Positions 1 to 10,400 of a stretch of DNA of 64,000 nt are shown in pieces. Origin of the DNA: Terebella lapidaria (Eukaryota; Annelida; Polychaeta; Terebellida; Terebellidae); NCBI GenBank assembly GCA_949152475.1, contig OX424556.1, positions 53,464,451-53,528,450 of the forward strand, given 5' to 3'. Numbering within the stretch: the stretch's first letter is position 1; each line of letters starts with the position of its first letter. A model generated the notes under the pieces. It saw only the letters and a program-made list of their open reading frames with translations. It did not search any database and was not told the DNA's origin. The translations under genes and the position numbers were made by a program.

Positions 1-1293
1 GATAATAAGCGAGATATTAGCAATTTTGTTGTGTGACCTTGGAAATGAGGTCAAAGGTCAAATTCAAGGTCATGAGAATATTCAGCATATATCATTTCCT
101 ATATGTTCACAATTGATTCCTAAGCTGTAAAGTCGCTAATAAGCAAGATATTGGCCATTTTGTCCTGTGACCTTGAAAATGAGGTCAGAGGTCAAATTCA
201 AGGTCACGAGAATACTCAGCATATATCATTTCCTATATGTTCACAATTGATTCCTAAGCTATAAAGTCGATAATAAGCGAGATATTAGCAAGTTTGTCCT
301 GTGACCTTGGAAATGAGGTCAAAGGTCAAAGTCAAGGTCACAGAAATATTCAGCATATATCGTTTCCTATATGTTCACAATTGATTCCTAAACTGTAAAG
401 TCGATAATAAGCGAGATATTAGCCATTTTGTCATGTGACCTTGAAAATGAGGTCAAAGGTCAAAGTCAAGGTCACGAGAATATTCAGCATATATCATTTC
501 CTATATGTTCACAATTGATTCCTAAGCTGTAAAGTCGATAATAAGCGAGATATTAGTTATTTTGTCCTGTGACCTTGAAAATGAGGTCAAAGGTCAAATT
601 CAAGGTCACGAGAATATTCAGCATATATCATTTCCTATATGTCCACAATTCATTCCTAGTCTCTAATCTCAATATTAAGTGAGATATTAGGCTTTAATGT
701 GTCCCATTATAAAGCATAGGAGAATTTAACATGAGAAAGTCCCATTTGGGCCGAGTTTGGGCCCAAAATGGCCCACTTCGAGCGATTCAAGGGCAACGAA
801 ATTTATACATGTCACAGGGGTACATATGAGGAGTGTTATGCATCAATAAAAAAAAAAGTTACTGAACAGATTTTGAGAAAATGGCCGCCAAAGCCCAAAA
901 TTGACCGATTTTCGACGAAAACGACAAATTCAAAATGGCCGCCACACGCAGACCAGCGAATCAAGGGCAACGAAACTTATACACATTATGAAGGACATAA
1001 TAAGGCATCCTTGTGCAACAAAAAGAAAAAAAGTTACTGAACAGATTTTGAGAAAATGGCCGCCAAAGTCCAAAATTGGCCGATTTTCGACGAAAACGGC
1101 CGCCATTTTGAAAATATTGTGAAAATCAAAAAACTAAAAAATACCTCCTTCTTGAATTATTTTTGTGCATTTTTGTGCAAAATTTCGGAAAGATTGGTCC
1201 GTAAACAAAAAAGATAAAAATGTGAAGGCCGACGCCGGACGCCGAACGCAACGCCATGCCAATAGGTTATCGGACCATAGGTCCGGTAGCCTA
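1..1293 (+). repeat. AGGTCA-rich interspersed element, copy A (left end outside window)
   Basis: Five tandem units of about 134 bp fill roughly 1-655. Each holds several direct AGGTCA half-sites, a GATAATAAGCGAGATATTAG block and a TTTCCTATATGTTCACAATT block. A non-tandem body follows with AAAATGGCC and TTTTTGTGCAAAATTTC stretches, then an end of the type GGTTATCGGACCATAGGTCC. The same organisation recurs at about 8-9.5 kb and 50-53 kb, so this is a dispersed family. The small ORFs inside are repeat shadows. No transposase is visible, so it looks non-autonomous. Confidence 0.85.
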
Positions 1294-1453
1294 AAAAACC
1301 GAAAAAATACCTTCTTCTTGAATTATTTTTAGACATTTTTGTGCAAAATTTCAGAGAGATTCACCTGTAAATTTTAAAGATAAAAATGTACTAGACAGAC
1401 GACGGACGCAATGTCATGTCAATATGTTGTCGGACCAAAGGAAGGGTAACCTG
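1294..1453 (+). repeat. second partial terminal segment of the AGGTCA-rich family
   Basis: This segment repeats the last part of the preceding element: a CTTCTTGAATTATTTTTAG stretch, a TTTGTGCAAAATTTCAGAGA stretch, an ACGGACGCAATG block and a diverged GTCGGACCAAAGG end. It looks like a shorter, older end fragment lying next to copy A. Confidence 0.6.
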
Positions 1454-1909
1454 AATATGACATTAAACTTCACCAGTGTGATATGATGATATCTCACGAG
1501 AAAGATATGAAGGGACGTAAATGGTCGGTGGGGCAAGTAAAGGCCGACTAGGAGGTTTGTGGATGTTGTTACCAGTACCTTTTGGAGCGAGATCTTACGC
1601 ATCCTCAGTATCATGCTGTAACGCGTGTGAAGGTTTTCTCCCTCAGGCTGATATGCGTAAACCACAAAATCCTATCTAGTTTAAAAATACTCGATTAAAA
1701 GAAATGGTTGGAAGCTAGGTGTAAAAATGAAGAAAGATTTCTCCGAGTATTTTACTCTTTACCGACATACAATTCTTTGGTTTCAATTGATAACCGTTGA
1801 TATTTCACAAACGAGTCGTAAGTTTGCGGGTGAAGTCACGATCTGTGTGTCCATTTTCGTAAACATAACTTAGTTTGCATGTAATTCTTGGTTGCATACG
1901 TGATGTTTG
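1454..1909. other. stretch with no recognised feature
   Basis: I see no convincing gene, RNA or repeat boundary here. The minus-strand ORF over 1414-1665 has no recognisable domain or splice context. Confidence 0.4.
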
Positions 1910-2071
1910 TTCATTGGGATGTTCCGTGGAAACACAATTTTAGGAAGAAAATGAACCATTTCATTAATTTTCCCCAGTTGAAGTGGGAACCTGTGTCGTT
2001 TCTTATGACATTTCCTCACGAATAACGCGTAACGCCTAGTCACCGTGTCTAAGTTTCTACATCTTAATACA

Positions 2072-2085
2072 TGGTGGCAGCGGCG
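2072..2085 (+). other. primer-binding site of the old Gypsy copy
   Basis: TGGTGGCAGCGGCG follows the LTR end directly. It nearly matches the PBS of the younger element at 15078, which is complementary to the 3' end of animal tRNA-Leu. Confidence 0.55.
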
Positions 2086-2385
2086 TCAAGGACTAACATC
2101 TCGAATATATACTTTGTGAGTTACTCTCGAACATTTCTGCATTACTGTCGATGCATAAATGTGACATTCTATCTCAGTAAATTGCATCGAAGTGCGGCAT
2201 CTGCTCACAACGTTGAAAACTACACTATCGGTCAAAAGTATGTCATCACTGCTGCTGCGACGTGAAAAGATCGTCCATGCTACACAATAATACGTTTTGA
2301 TTGACTGACTCTGTGTTGATTATTTACTGTCAAAATGCCAAACGATCTCCCCAAGCTGCTGCTGCTTTGCCGCATGTGAAACCTA

Positions 2386-3927
2386 CGGTGGCTCATATTC
2401 GCCAGATGGAGGAATGCACATTTTTCTTTGCAGCGTTATAACGCTGTAATACAGCGTAATAACGCTCTAATTTACAGCGTAATAACGCTCTAATTTACAG
2501 CGTAATAACACTCTAATTTACAGCGTAATTACGCTCTAATACAGCGTAATAACGCTGTAATTAGAGCGTAATTACGCAGTAAATTAGAGCGTTATAACGC
2601 TGTAAATTAGAGCGTTATTACGCTCTATTACAGCGTTATAACGCTCCTTTTACAGCGTTATAACGCTGTAATTTATAGCGTAATTAAGCTCTAATTTACA
2701 AGTGTTATTAGAGTGTTATTACGCTCTATTACAGCGTTATAACGCTCCTTTTACAGCGTTATAACGCTGTAATTTATAGCGTAATTAAGCTCTAATTTAC
2801 AGGGTAATTACGCTCTAATTACAGCGTTAATACGCTGTATCACAGCGTTATTACGCTGTAATTTAAGCGTAATTACGCTGTATTAGAGCGTTATAACGCT
2901 CTAATTTACAGCGTAATTACGCTCTAATTACAGCGTTATTACGCTGTATTAGAGCGTAATTATGCTGTAAATTAGAGCATTATTACGCTGTAAATTAGAG
3001 CGTTATTACGCTGTAAATTAGAGCGTAATTACGCTGTAAATTAGAGCGTTATAACGCTGTAAATTAGAGCGTTATTACGCTCTATTACAGCGTTATAACG
3101 CTCTATTACAGCGTTATAACGCTGTAATTTATAGCGTAATTACGCTCTAATTTACAGCGTAATTACGCTCTAATTACAGCGTTGATACGCTGTATCACAG
3201 CGTTATTACGCTGTAATTTAAGCGTAATTACGCTGTATTAGAGCGTTATAATGCTCTAATTTACAGCGTAATTACGCTCTAATTACAGCGTTATTACGCT
3301 GTATTAGAGCGTAATTACGCTGTAAATTAGAGCGTTATTACGCTGTAAATTAGAGCGTTATTACACTGTAAATTAGAGCGTTATTACGCTGTATTACAGC
3401 GTTATTACGCTGTATTAGAGTGTTATTACACTGTAATTTAAGTGTAATTACGCTGTATTAGAGCGTTATAACGCTGTTATTTACAGCGTTATTACGCTGT
3501 ATTAGAGCGTTATTACGCTGTTCTTTAAGCGTTATTACGCTGTAATTAGAGCGTAATTACGCTGTAAATTACAGCGTAATTACGCTCTAATACAGTGTAA
3601 TAACGCTCTAAATTACAGCATAATAACGCTCTAAATTACACTGCCAGACACATCATCGGACCTGCTGGTTCATCAGCTCAATCCTATGTAGGGAAATCTC
3701 AAAATTACTCTGATCTAGATATGTTTATTATAAATCACGACATTGGAAATATGATGGGAAGGTGAACGGTTTAATTTAGAGCGTAATATCGCTCTAAATT
3801 AGAGCGTTATAACGCTGTAAATTAGAGCGTTATAACGCTGTATTACAGCGTTATTACACTGTAATTAGAGCGTCATAACGCTCTAAAAAAAAATTGTGCT
3901 CCTCTATGTGGCGAATATGAGCTTCCG
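2386..3927. mobile_element. TA-flanked TIR element filled with AGCGTTATAACGCT palindromes
   Basis: The ends are inverted: CGGTGGCTCATATTCGCCA at the left and the complement of CGGAAGCTCATATTCGCCA at the right. A TA dinucleotide lies on both sides (2384-2385 and 3928-3929), as in Tc1/mariner-type integration. Nearly all of 2430-3640 and 3775-3885 consists of variants of a 20-22-bp palindrome, [TA]CAGCGTTATAACGCTGTA or TAGAGCGTAATTACGCTCTA. A unique spacer of about 130 bp lies near 3640-3775. There is no ORF. It is inserted in the old Gypsy copy. Almost any stretch can pair with its neighbour, so hairpins or cruciforms are expected. Confidence 0.85.
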
Positions 3928-4148
3928 TAGTACGAAACCACCTCCTCCTTCGCTCGATATCTCTGCTGATGGGGAAAATACTTCTAAAAAATGGTCTATC
4001 CCGAAACAAATGTGAGACAATTACTGTATTGTGTCAAAACTTGACAGCCACACTGAAGACCACAAAATTGCTTTTCTCGTGACCATTTCTTGTGACCATT
4101 GGTACGAACTGTTTAGAAGTCTATATATAACACCTTTTTAACGAAAGG

Positions 4149-4626
4149 TAAAGTGGAATAGTCGGTTTTTGGTTTTCTGGTTGAAAGTGACCAATAGCTG
4201 TCCCTGGAGCAGCTGTACAGTGCAAAAGTTCCAATGCGCACACAAGTTTGTCTAAATTTGACATTGAAAATCGGATTTTAAAAGTAGTTTCGCACGGAAC
4301 AGTTCCCATGCAGTGATGCAAAATTAACAAATATAGATGGGAATAAAAATATAGATGGGAATAAATGTATGGTTTATTATAGGCATGGAACCCCAAATAT
4401 TCAGTTTGATTCTTTTTTGTTAACGACAATATTGTGAAATCCATGTCTTTGTTTACCTTAGCGCAGATGTAAACCATTCGTTCACATCGTGCGTTTTTAC
4501 GGTATGTTCAAACTCCACTGCCGGGTCATGTGGACGCATTTTGGGGGTTGTAACGGTGCTATATCGTCTACTATATGCTAGCCAATTGATCGATAACGAA
4601 TTTCAGAAACCAATTATTCCACTTTA
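4149..4626. mobile_element. candidate small TIR element (MITE)
   Basis: TAAAGTGGAATAGTCGGTTT at the left faces the inverted TAAAGTGGAATAATTGGTTT at the right, a terminal inverted repeat of about 18-20 bp. ACGAAA lies outside both ends, but a clean target duplication cannot be fixed. No transposase is present. The minus-strand ORF across 4121-4477 is probably fortuitous. Confidence 0.4.
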
Positions 4627-4739
4627 ACGAAACTTATTAACGGTATGTGTTCAACCAGCGAAACCAAAAACATGGTGAAACTTTTGCCATTATACCTCAC
4701 TCAAATATCTTGTAAAGACGTAACATTGGAACGCTGGAA

Positions 4740-5160
4740 GACGGTTTTGTGAAGGATCGTGTCATGCTTGTTATTATTGACGATGCCACTCGCATACGTC
4801 GTTTGCAAGGAAGAAATCTCACACTATAAACCTGTTGCGACATCTGCAGGAGATGTGAATCTGCTTCTGTGCAGATGGGTGCTATGGCAGCATCTGCTCC
4901 TGCTGAAGAGATACACAAGGTGAAATCTATCTACAAGAAAAACTCGGGAAACTTCCAAAAGGTTGAAAATAAGCACATAGCGTCTGCAGGACACACGGCC
5001 CGGTTTGTTCCACCAGTGAGAAAGTGTAAATCTGTGGCCGTGAACACATTATGAAGAAGGAGGCATGTCCTGCCTGGGACAGTATTTGCTTTAAGTGTAG
5101 AAGGCCAATCACTTCGCAGCTAAGTGCCCTAAAGTTTCCAAAGTACATGACATCGATGAC
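4740..5160 (+). pseudogene. gag/nucleocapsid-like remnant of the old Gypsy copy
   Basis: Broken stretches resemble the end of a Gypsy Gag, including a segment like QMGAMAASAPAEEIHKV, followed by a degraded cysteine-rich knuckle region. It lies just upstream of the protease-like part, as expected for gag. Fossil only. Confidence 0.5.
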
Positions 5161-5231
5161 AGTGATGAATCTAATACTCCTGATTGTGAGCTGATATAAG
5201 CAATAGATTAAGCGAATCCATTCATGCTAAA

Positions 5232-5788
5232 ATGGATCTCTCAGGACAAGTCGTGAAATTTCAAGCTGACTGTGGATTAACAGTAAATATTCCACCTCAG
5301 AAGTACGCTGAAGGCTCAGTGCTGAAACAAACAAGTAAAGTACTTCGAATGTGGAATCACTCTGATTCCAATTGGAAGCCATTGGAACCTGAAGGAAAAT
5401 CTTGTCTAATCCTGCAAATCAGGAACAATACTCTATGTCGTTCGTAGTTGTGAAAGATAATCTACAACCAATCCTGGGCAAACGTGCGTCTGAAGAAATG
5501 GGACTGATCCAATTAAACTACGACAATTTCTGTGTTGCTGCAGTCCAACTAACGGATCAGTATACTGATATATTCAGGGATGGAATAGGAAATCTACCTT
5601 CTGAAGTGCGACTGCAGGTCAACGAGACTGTGGAACCTGTAGTTCTGCCTGCGCTACGCGTACCTGTGCTCCTGGAAGGCAGAGTCAGAAAGGAATTCGC
5701 CAAACATGTGGCGAGACTGGATGCACTAATGTTACAAACTACGCATGTCTTTGACCAAACCACTAAGCTACCTTCGAAGTATCCATAA
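5232..5788 (+). pseudogene. retropepsin-like remnant of the old Gypsy copy
   Basis: The stretch contains FVVVKDNLQPILGKRASEEM, typical of the region around the aspartic protease in K02A2.6-like Gypsy elements. Its order after gag and before RNase H and integrase supports the call. Broken. Confidence 0.6.
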
Positions 5789-5813
5789 ATCACAAATGGT
5801 CATTTGATAAAAT

Positions 5814-6065
5814 ATGGTTACAAACCAAACTGACCGTGTTTACTGTCCGCCATTGCGGGATGCACTAACGATCGTTAGTGCATCCAGTATCGCCACAGCG
5901 GAACATGATCCTCCGCACGCAATAATATTATTGTATGATGTCAACATCTACTACCGGCCTGGGAGGAAGATGCACATGGCAGATATGCTTAGCCGAGCTT
6001 ATGTACCAGACTCTAATCAAAACAAAGATGAAGAACAGGTGTACATGGCCAGTTTTCTGCTGTAA
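5814..6065 (+). pseudogene. RNase H C-terminal remnant of the old Gypsy copy
   Basis: The stretch YRPGRKMHMADMLSRAYV matches the conserved end of Gypsy RNase H domains, where the family has a motif of the form PGK.M..AD.LSR. Broken. Confidence 0.65.
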
Positions 6066-6239
6066 GTCAAGCACGCCTGGAACAGATTCGTCAGGAAACT
6101 CAGAATGATGAAACCATGCAAGTAGTCCAGACAATGATTCTGAGAGGCTGACCAGAGAAAGCAGCGTTTGTGTCAGAACAGCTGATGCCGTACTACAACA
6201 CAGAGATGAGATGAGTGTTCAGGATGGCCTGATATTCAG

Positions 6240-6800
6240 GGGGGAAACTCTCGTGACACCACGTGCAATACGAAGAGACCTGAAAAAGTCTGTGCATGAC
6301 AACTCACATCTTGGAAAGGATATCTGCAGCGTGCGAGAGAGTGTCTATTCTGGCCTGGATTGAGCGCCGAAATAAAAACAGTATGTCTCCACCTGCGAAA
6401 CATGCTGCATGTACGGAACCGACCGACAGAAGGGAGCATTCCTGCATCATGAACCTCCCAAACGGCCTTGGAAAAAAGTAGGTGTGGATCTATTCTCACT
6501 GAAAGGACATAACTATCTGATAATAGTGGATTACTACGGTAATTTCGATGAAGTTGAACACCTGGAGAGCACAAGTTCTCTGACAGTGATCCGGCGTCTG
6601 AAAATGCAGTGCGCTGGCTATGGAATACCTTGTCAGGAGGTAAGTGACAATGGGCCACAATTCACATCTCAGGAGTTCCCAAAATTCAAAAGGGACGGGG
6701 ACTTCGAACACCTGACGAAGGAAATGGTATTGCTGTTAAGACTATCAAACAGCTCAGTCTCACTCAGATCCGTACCTGGGACTCCTCGACCAGCGTAACG
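6240..6800 (+). pseudogene. integrase remnant of the old Gypsy copy
   Basis: Visible integrase-core pieces include GVDLFSLKGHNYLIIVDYY and VSDNGPQFTSQEF, the two regions that carry the first acidic catalytic residues in this family. Sequence to about 7360, with a PPRP-rich stretch, is the degraded end of pol. Broken. Confidence 0.7.
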
Positions 6801-7482
6801 CACCATCTCATGGGATTGATAGAAGCCATGCACAGAGGTTCCTTAGTCGCAGAACAAGGACCCTCTTGCCAACACGTGAGATGTTGTTCCGTCCAGTGAC
6901 CAAAGATTGGGCAGCGAGTTGAAAACCCTCAAAGAGAAACAGGCGTACTATCACAACAAAGGTGCCAAGTCGTATCATCCACTCAAACAAGTAAGTGTTG
7001 TATGCATGAAACCATCCCAACTAGGAGAACCTGGGCCAAGGGAACAGTCACCACAAGGTTTGATGAATGATCATAGGAAGTACAGTCAGCTGCAGGCTTG
7101 TTACGGTGAAACAAGAGTGCATCTGAAAAAAAAAAAAAAACAATGAGCAGTCGCTCGCTCCTGACGCGTCATTACATCTTGGGACACCACCTCGGTCCAA
7201 TGTGGCCACAAATGTAGCACCAGATACACAGCCAATGCCTGCGCCAGTGTCTGCTCCAGAGCATCCACCAACTTCCCCAGAACAACATCAGAGCCACACA
7301 CCAAGGGAGTCTCGCTATGGACGTGTGTACAAACCAGTCAGAAGAGATGACTTCGAGTAGTTTGTGAATATTTGGTTGAACATGGACATGTGATGTTCGT
7401 TTTTGTATTTCATCTAAATTCTAATGGTCATATTACTGGTTATTTGTATGTAACGGCATGCTTTAGTTTCCCGAAAAAAAGA

Positions 7483-7634
7483 TGTAATAGTATCTGTAAT
7501 CAATCCCATTATTGATCATTATGTGTGTCGCACCACCTGGCAAATGGTTCGTTATTGTTGTTCCATGTTATCATTCACGGAATAAAACTTCTGGAAACTT
7601 TTAGTACTCTCTCAGTTTCTACATCTTATTACTA
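7483..7634 (+). repeat. putative 3' LTR of the old Gypsy copy
   Basis: It begins TGTAATAGTATCTG after a purine-rich stretch (CCGAAAAAAAGA). It contains AATAAA and ends TTTCTACATCTTATTAC, matching the LTR end near 2071. The match to the upstream LTR is partial, as expected for an old copy. Confidence 0.5.
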
Positions 7635-7985
7635 TGTTTCAGTCTGCATTATTGTCGATCAATGTACACGGTTGTGACGTCTTTTGATGTTGGGTGTTCC
7701 TGGATGGTCCAATGCGAGATCCGGTTTCAGCGTCATTATAGTTTTACTGATAATGAGACAAATCCCATCGGACACTCCTATCAGTCCATGTACTGATTAT
7801 GAGTGGATTGTTTCCACCTAATTCTTTAACTATTTTACCATTCAGCTTTTACCATCCCATTCTCAAAATAACTCAATTTCAAACTCCGATCCCCAGTCCC
7901 ATTGAAAGTAAAAGTATGACCCCCCCCCCCCCCAATATTGTTGAAAATGAAAATGAGAAAATAACGAAATACTTGTTATACTCTG
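7635..7985. other. non-coding stretch with poly-C tract
   Basis: No gene is recognised. An uninterrupted poly-C tract of about 15 bp lies near 7920. The ORF spanning 7799-8083 runs through this tract into a repeat and is not supported. Confidence 0.4.
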
Positions 7986-9493
7986 AAAAAATTAGCCCAA
8001 GAGCTAAAAATGTTTACCGGACAATATATATTTCAGATATAAGCCTATTGTCCCGTGACCTTGGAAATAAGGTCATTGATTAATAAGGTCATTGGAAATA
8101 AGGTCATTGATAAATTCAAAGACACGATAATATTCAGCCTATATCATTTCTAGTATGTCCACAATTGATTTCTAAACTGTAAAGTTGATAATGAGCGAGA
8201 TAATTGCCACTTTTTTCTCTGCCCTTGAAAATGAGATCAAATGTCAAGTCCATGGTCACCAAAATATTCAGCATATATCATTTTCTATATGTTCATAATT
8301 GATTAATTCGATAATAAGTGAGACATTAGCTATTTTGTGCTCTGACCTTCGAAATAAGGTCAAAGGACAAATTCAAGGTCATCGAAATATATTCAATGCA
8401 TATCATTTCCTATATGTCCACAATTGGTTCCCAAGCTATAAAGTCAATAGAGGAGCAAGATATTAGCCATTTTGTTCTTTGACCTTGAAAATGAGGTCAA
8501 AGGTCGAATTCAGGATCATGGCAATATTCGGCATGTATCATATTCACAATTGATTCCTAAGCTGTAAAGTCAATAATGAGCAAGATATGAGTCATTTTGT
8601 CCTGTTGACCTTGGAATTTAGGTCAAAGGTGAAATTCAAGGTCACGAGAATAATCTGTATATCATTTCCTATATGTTCATAATTGATTCCTAAGCTGTTA
8701 GGTCGACAATAAGCGAGATATTGGCCATTTTGTGTTCTGACCATGAAGATGGGGTCAAAGGTCAATTTTGAGGTCATCAGAATATTCGGACTTTATCATT
8801 TCCTATATGTCCACAATTGATTCCTAAGCTGTTATTAGTCATTTTGTCCTGTTGACCTTGAAATTTAAGTCAAAGGTGAAAGTCAAGGTCACGAGAGTAA
8901 TCCGTATATATCATTCCCTATATGCTCATAATTGATTCCTAAGCTGTTAAGTCGATAATAAGTGAGGTTCTGGCAAATTTGTGTTCTGACCATGAAGATG
9001 GGGTCAAAGGTCAATTTTGAGGTCATCAGAATATTCGGACTATCATTCCCTATATGTCCACAGTTGATTCCTAAGCTGTAAAATCGATAATAAGCGAAAT
9101 ATCAGCCAGTTTGTGCTCTGACCTTGAAAACGAGGTCTGAGGTCAAATTCAAGGTCACGAGAATATTAAGCATATATCATTTCCTATATGTCCACAATTG
9201 ATTCCTAGTCTCTAATCTCAATATTAAGTGATATTTTAGGCATAATGTGTCCCATTATAAAGCATAGGATAATTACCATGGAAAGTCCTATTTGGGCCGA
9301 GTTGGGGCCAAAATGGCCCACTTCGAGCGATTCAAGGGCAACGAAACTTATACACATCACAGGGGTATATATGAGGAGTGTTATGCATCAATAAAATAAA
9401 GTTTTCGAACAGGTTGAGAAAATGGCTGTCGAAGTCCAAAATTGGCCGTTTTTCGTCAAAAATAATTGCGAAAATGAAAAAACCAAAAACCGT
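7986..9493 (+). repeat. AGGTCA-rich interspersed element, copy B
   Basis: It starts with CTGAAAAAATTAGCCCAAGA and a TTACCGGACAAT block, the same end as the elements at 51.5-53 kb. Diverged units of about 130 bp with AGGTCA half-sites follow, and then the AAATGGCC body. The right end is missing and the sequence passes directly into LINE sequence near 9494. No coding capacity. Confidence 0.8.
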
Positions 9494-9652
9494 ATGGTTA
9501 ACCGTATCAAATGCTTTTGAGAGATCGACGAATATTGACATGGTAATGTTTTCATCCGGGCTGTCCCTGGCTTCAGAAATATCTGTAAGCATTTTGGGTA
9601 TATGGTGTATTGTTGTAATATGACAAACGTGACATGTGAGAAAACCGAACAT
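9494..9652 (-). pseudogene. LINE reverse transcriptase fragment (CR1/L2/Rex-like)
   Basis: On the minus strand, FVDLSKAFDTVNH is the diagnostic reverse-transcriptase motif of non-LTR retrotransposons. It is preceded by a plausible RT stretch (HITTIHHIPKMLTDISEA). The open frame breaks just after the motif, where repeat copy B begins, so only a sliver of RT remains. The endonuclease part lies upstream on the same strand at 9950-10400, in the order expected for one LINE. Confidence 0.75.
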
Positions 9653-9949
9653 CCGTATAACCGAACATCTGTTATACTTACTTACTTATCACCAATGGCA
9701 TGCCGATTTTTTTCACAGTCAAATGCTTATTATCGCCCATACCGCCTTTTTTCACGCATGGTGTGATTGGTGGATAATATTCCATTCCTGCTTGCAATAT
9801 CATGGATTATTCGATCCCTAAAATGCTTATTAATATAATCATTGTTGCCTCAGGAAATGTAAACAGAAAGAGCCATCTGTTTTTGCTTGCTAGTTAAGTT
9901 AGGGTCGGTGTTGTTTAGTACAGTATCGTATTTGATTTCTCTTATCTCT

Positions 9950-10400
9950 CGTCCAGGTATGTGTCGTTCTCTCTATGATCTATGAGTGTTGCCGATAGGT
10001 GAGTGACCCTAGTTGGTCTATTATTTGTCAGGAGGCACCAAAGAGAAAACATGGTGTCTATAAAGTCATTTGTTTTGGAATGGGTCGAGTATTAATTTTG
10101 AGGAGATCAATATTAGAGTCATCCATTAAAATAACCGTTTTATCTCTTTATCAAGCAGCCTGACAATATCATATAATGTATTCGTGAAAATATCCAGATC
10201 AGCTTTAGGTAGGTTTTTCGGTCTGTATATATTACCTATTATCAATTGTTTAGATGAGGTTTCAGGTTTGATTTCAATGAAAAATGATTCGAATAAGAAG
10301 TCTGTTTTGGATTTCAAATTGTATTTACCAGCGACTTCAACCGCCAAACGCATGCAACTTAACATAAACTGCGCTAATCGCAGCTTTCTGTGTTGATATT
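9950..10400 (-). pseudogene. LINE endonuclease (APE-type) fragment
   Basis: Minus-strand translation shows FESFFIEIKPETSSKQLIIG followed by NIYRPKNLP, the familiar exonuclease-endonuclease-phosphatase segment of CR1/L2-type ORF2. In shifted frames downstream come DDSNIDLLKINT and PTRVTHLSATLIDH, equivalent to the GDFN-I-L and SATLIDHI regions. At least one frameshift separates these pieces, so the copy is dead. About 300 bp to the RT sliver is too degraded to read. Confidence 0.75.

Larger units (their letters stand above)
1910..7634 (+). mobile_element. old, broken Ty3/Gypsy LTR retrotransposon with later insertions
   Basis: A putative 5' LTR ends near 2071 (TTTCTACATCTTAATACA). It is followed at once by TGGTGGCAGCGGCG at 2072, which fits a primer-binding site for a tRNA-Leu type primer. 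A matching LTR end lies near 7610-7634. Between them, in order, are gag/nucleocapsid-like, retropepsin-like, RNase H-like and integrase-like stretches. The reverse transcriptase core is not visible. The copy is heavily broken, with roughly ten or more breaks, and carries at least one and perhaps two TIR-element insertions. It is a fossil and clearly older than the element at 13.8 kb. The outer 5' boundary is approximate. Confidence 0.7.

Noticed and set aside
768-1122. Two plus-strand ORFs with KWPPK motifs
   Set aside because: They lie in the AAAATGGCCGCC body of the AGGTCA-rich repeat and recur in altered form in other copies; no coding constraint is visible.
2430-3885. Replication origin or centromere made of palindromes
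   Set aside because: The array is bounded by TIRs and TA targets, so a transposable element explains it better.
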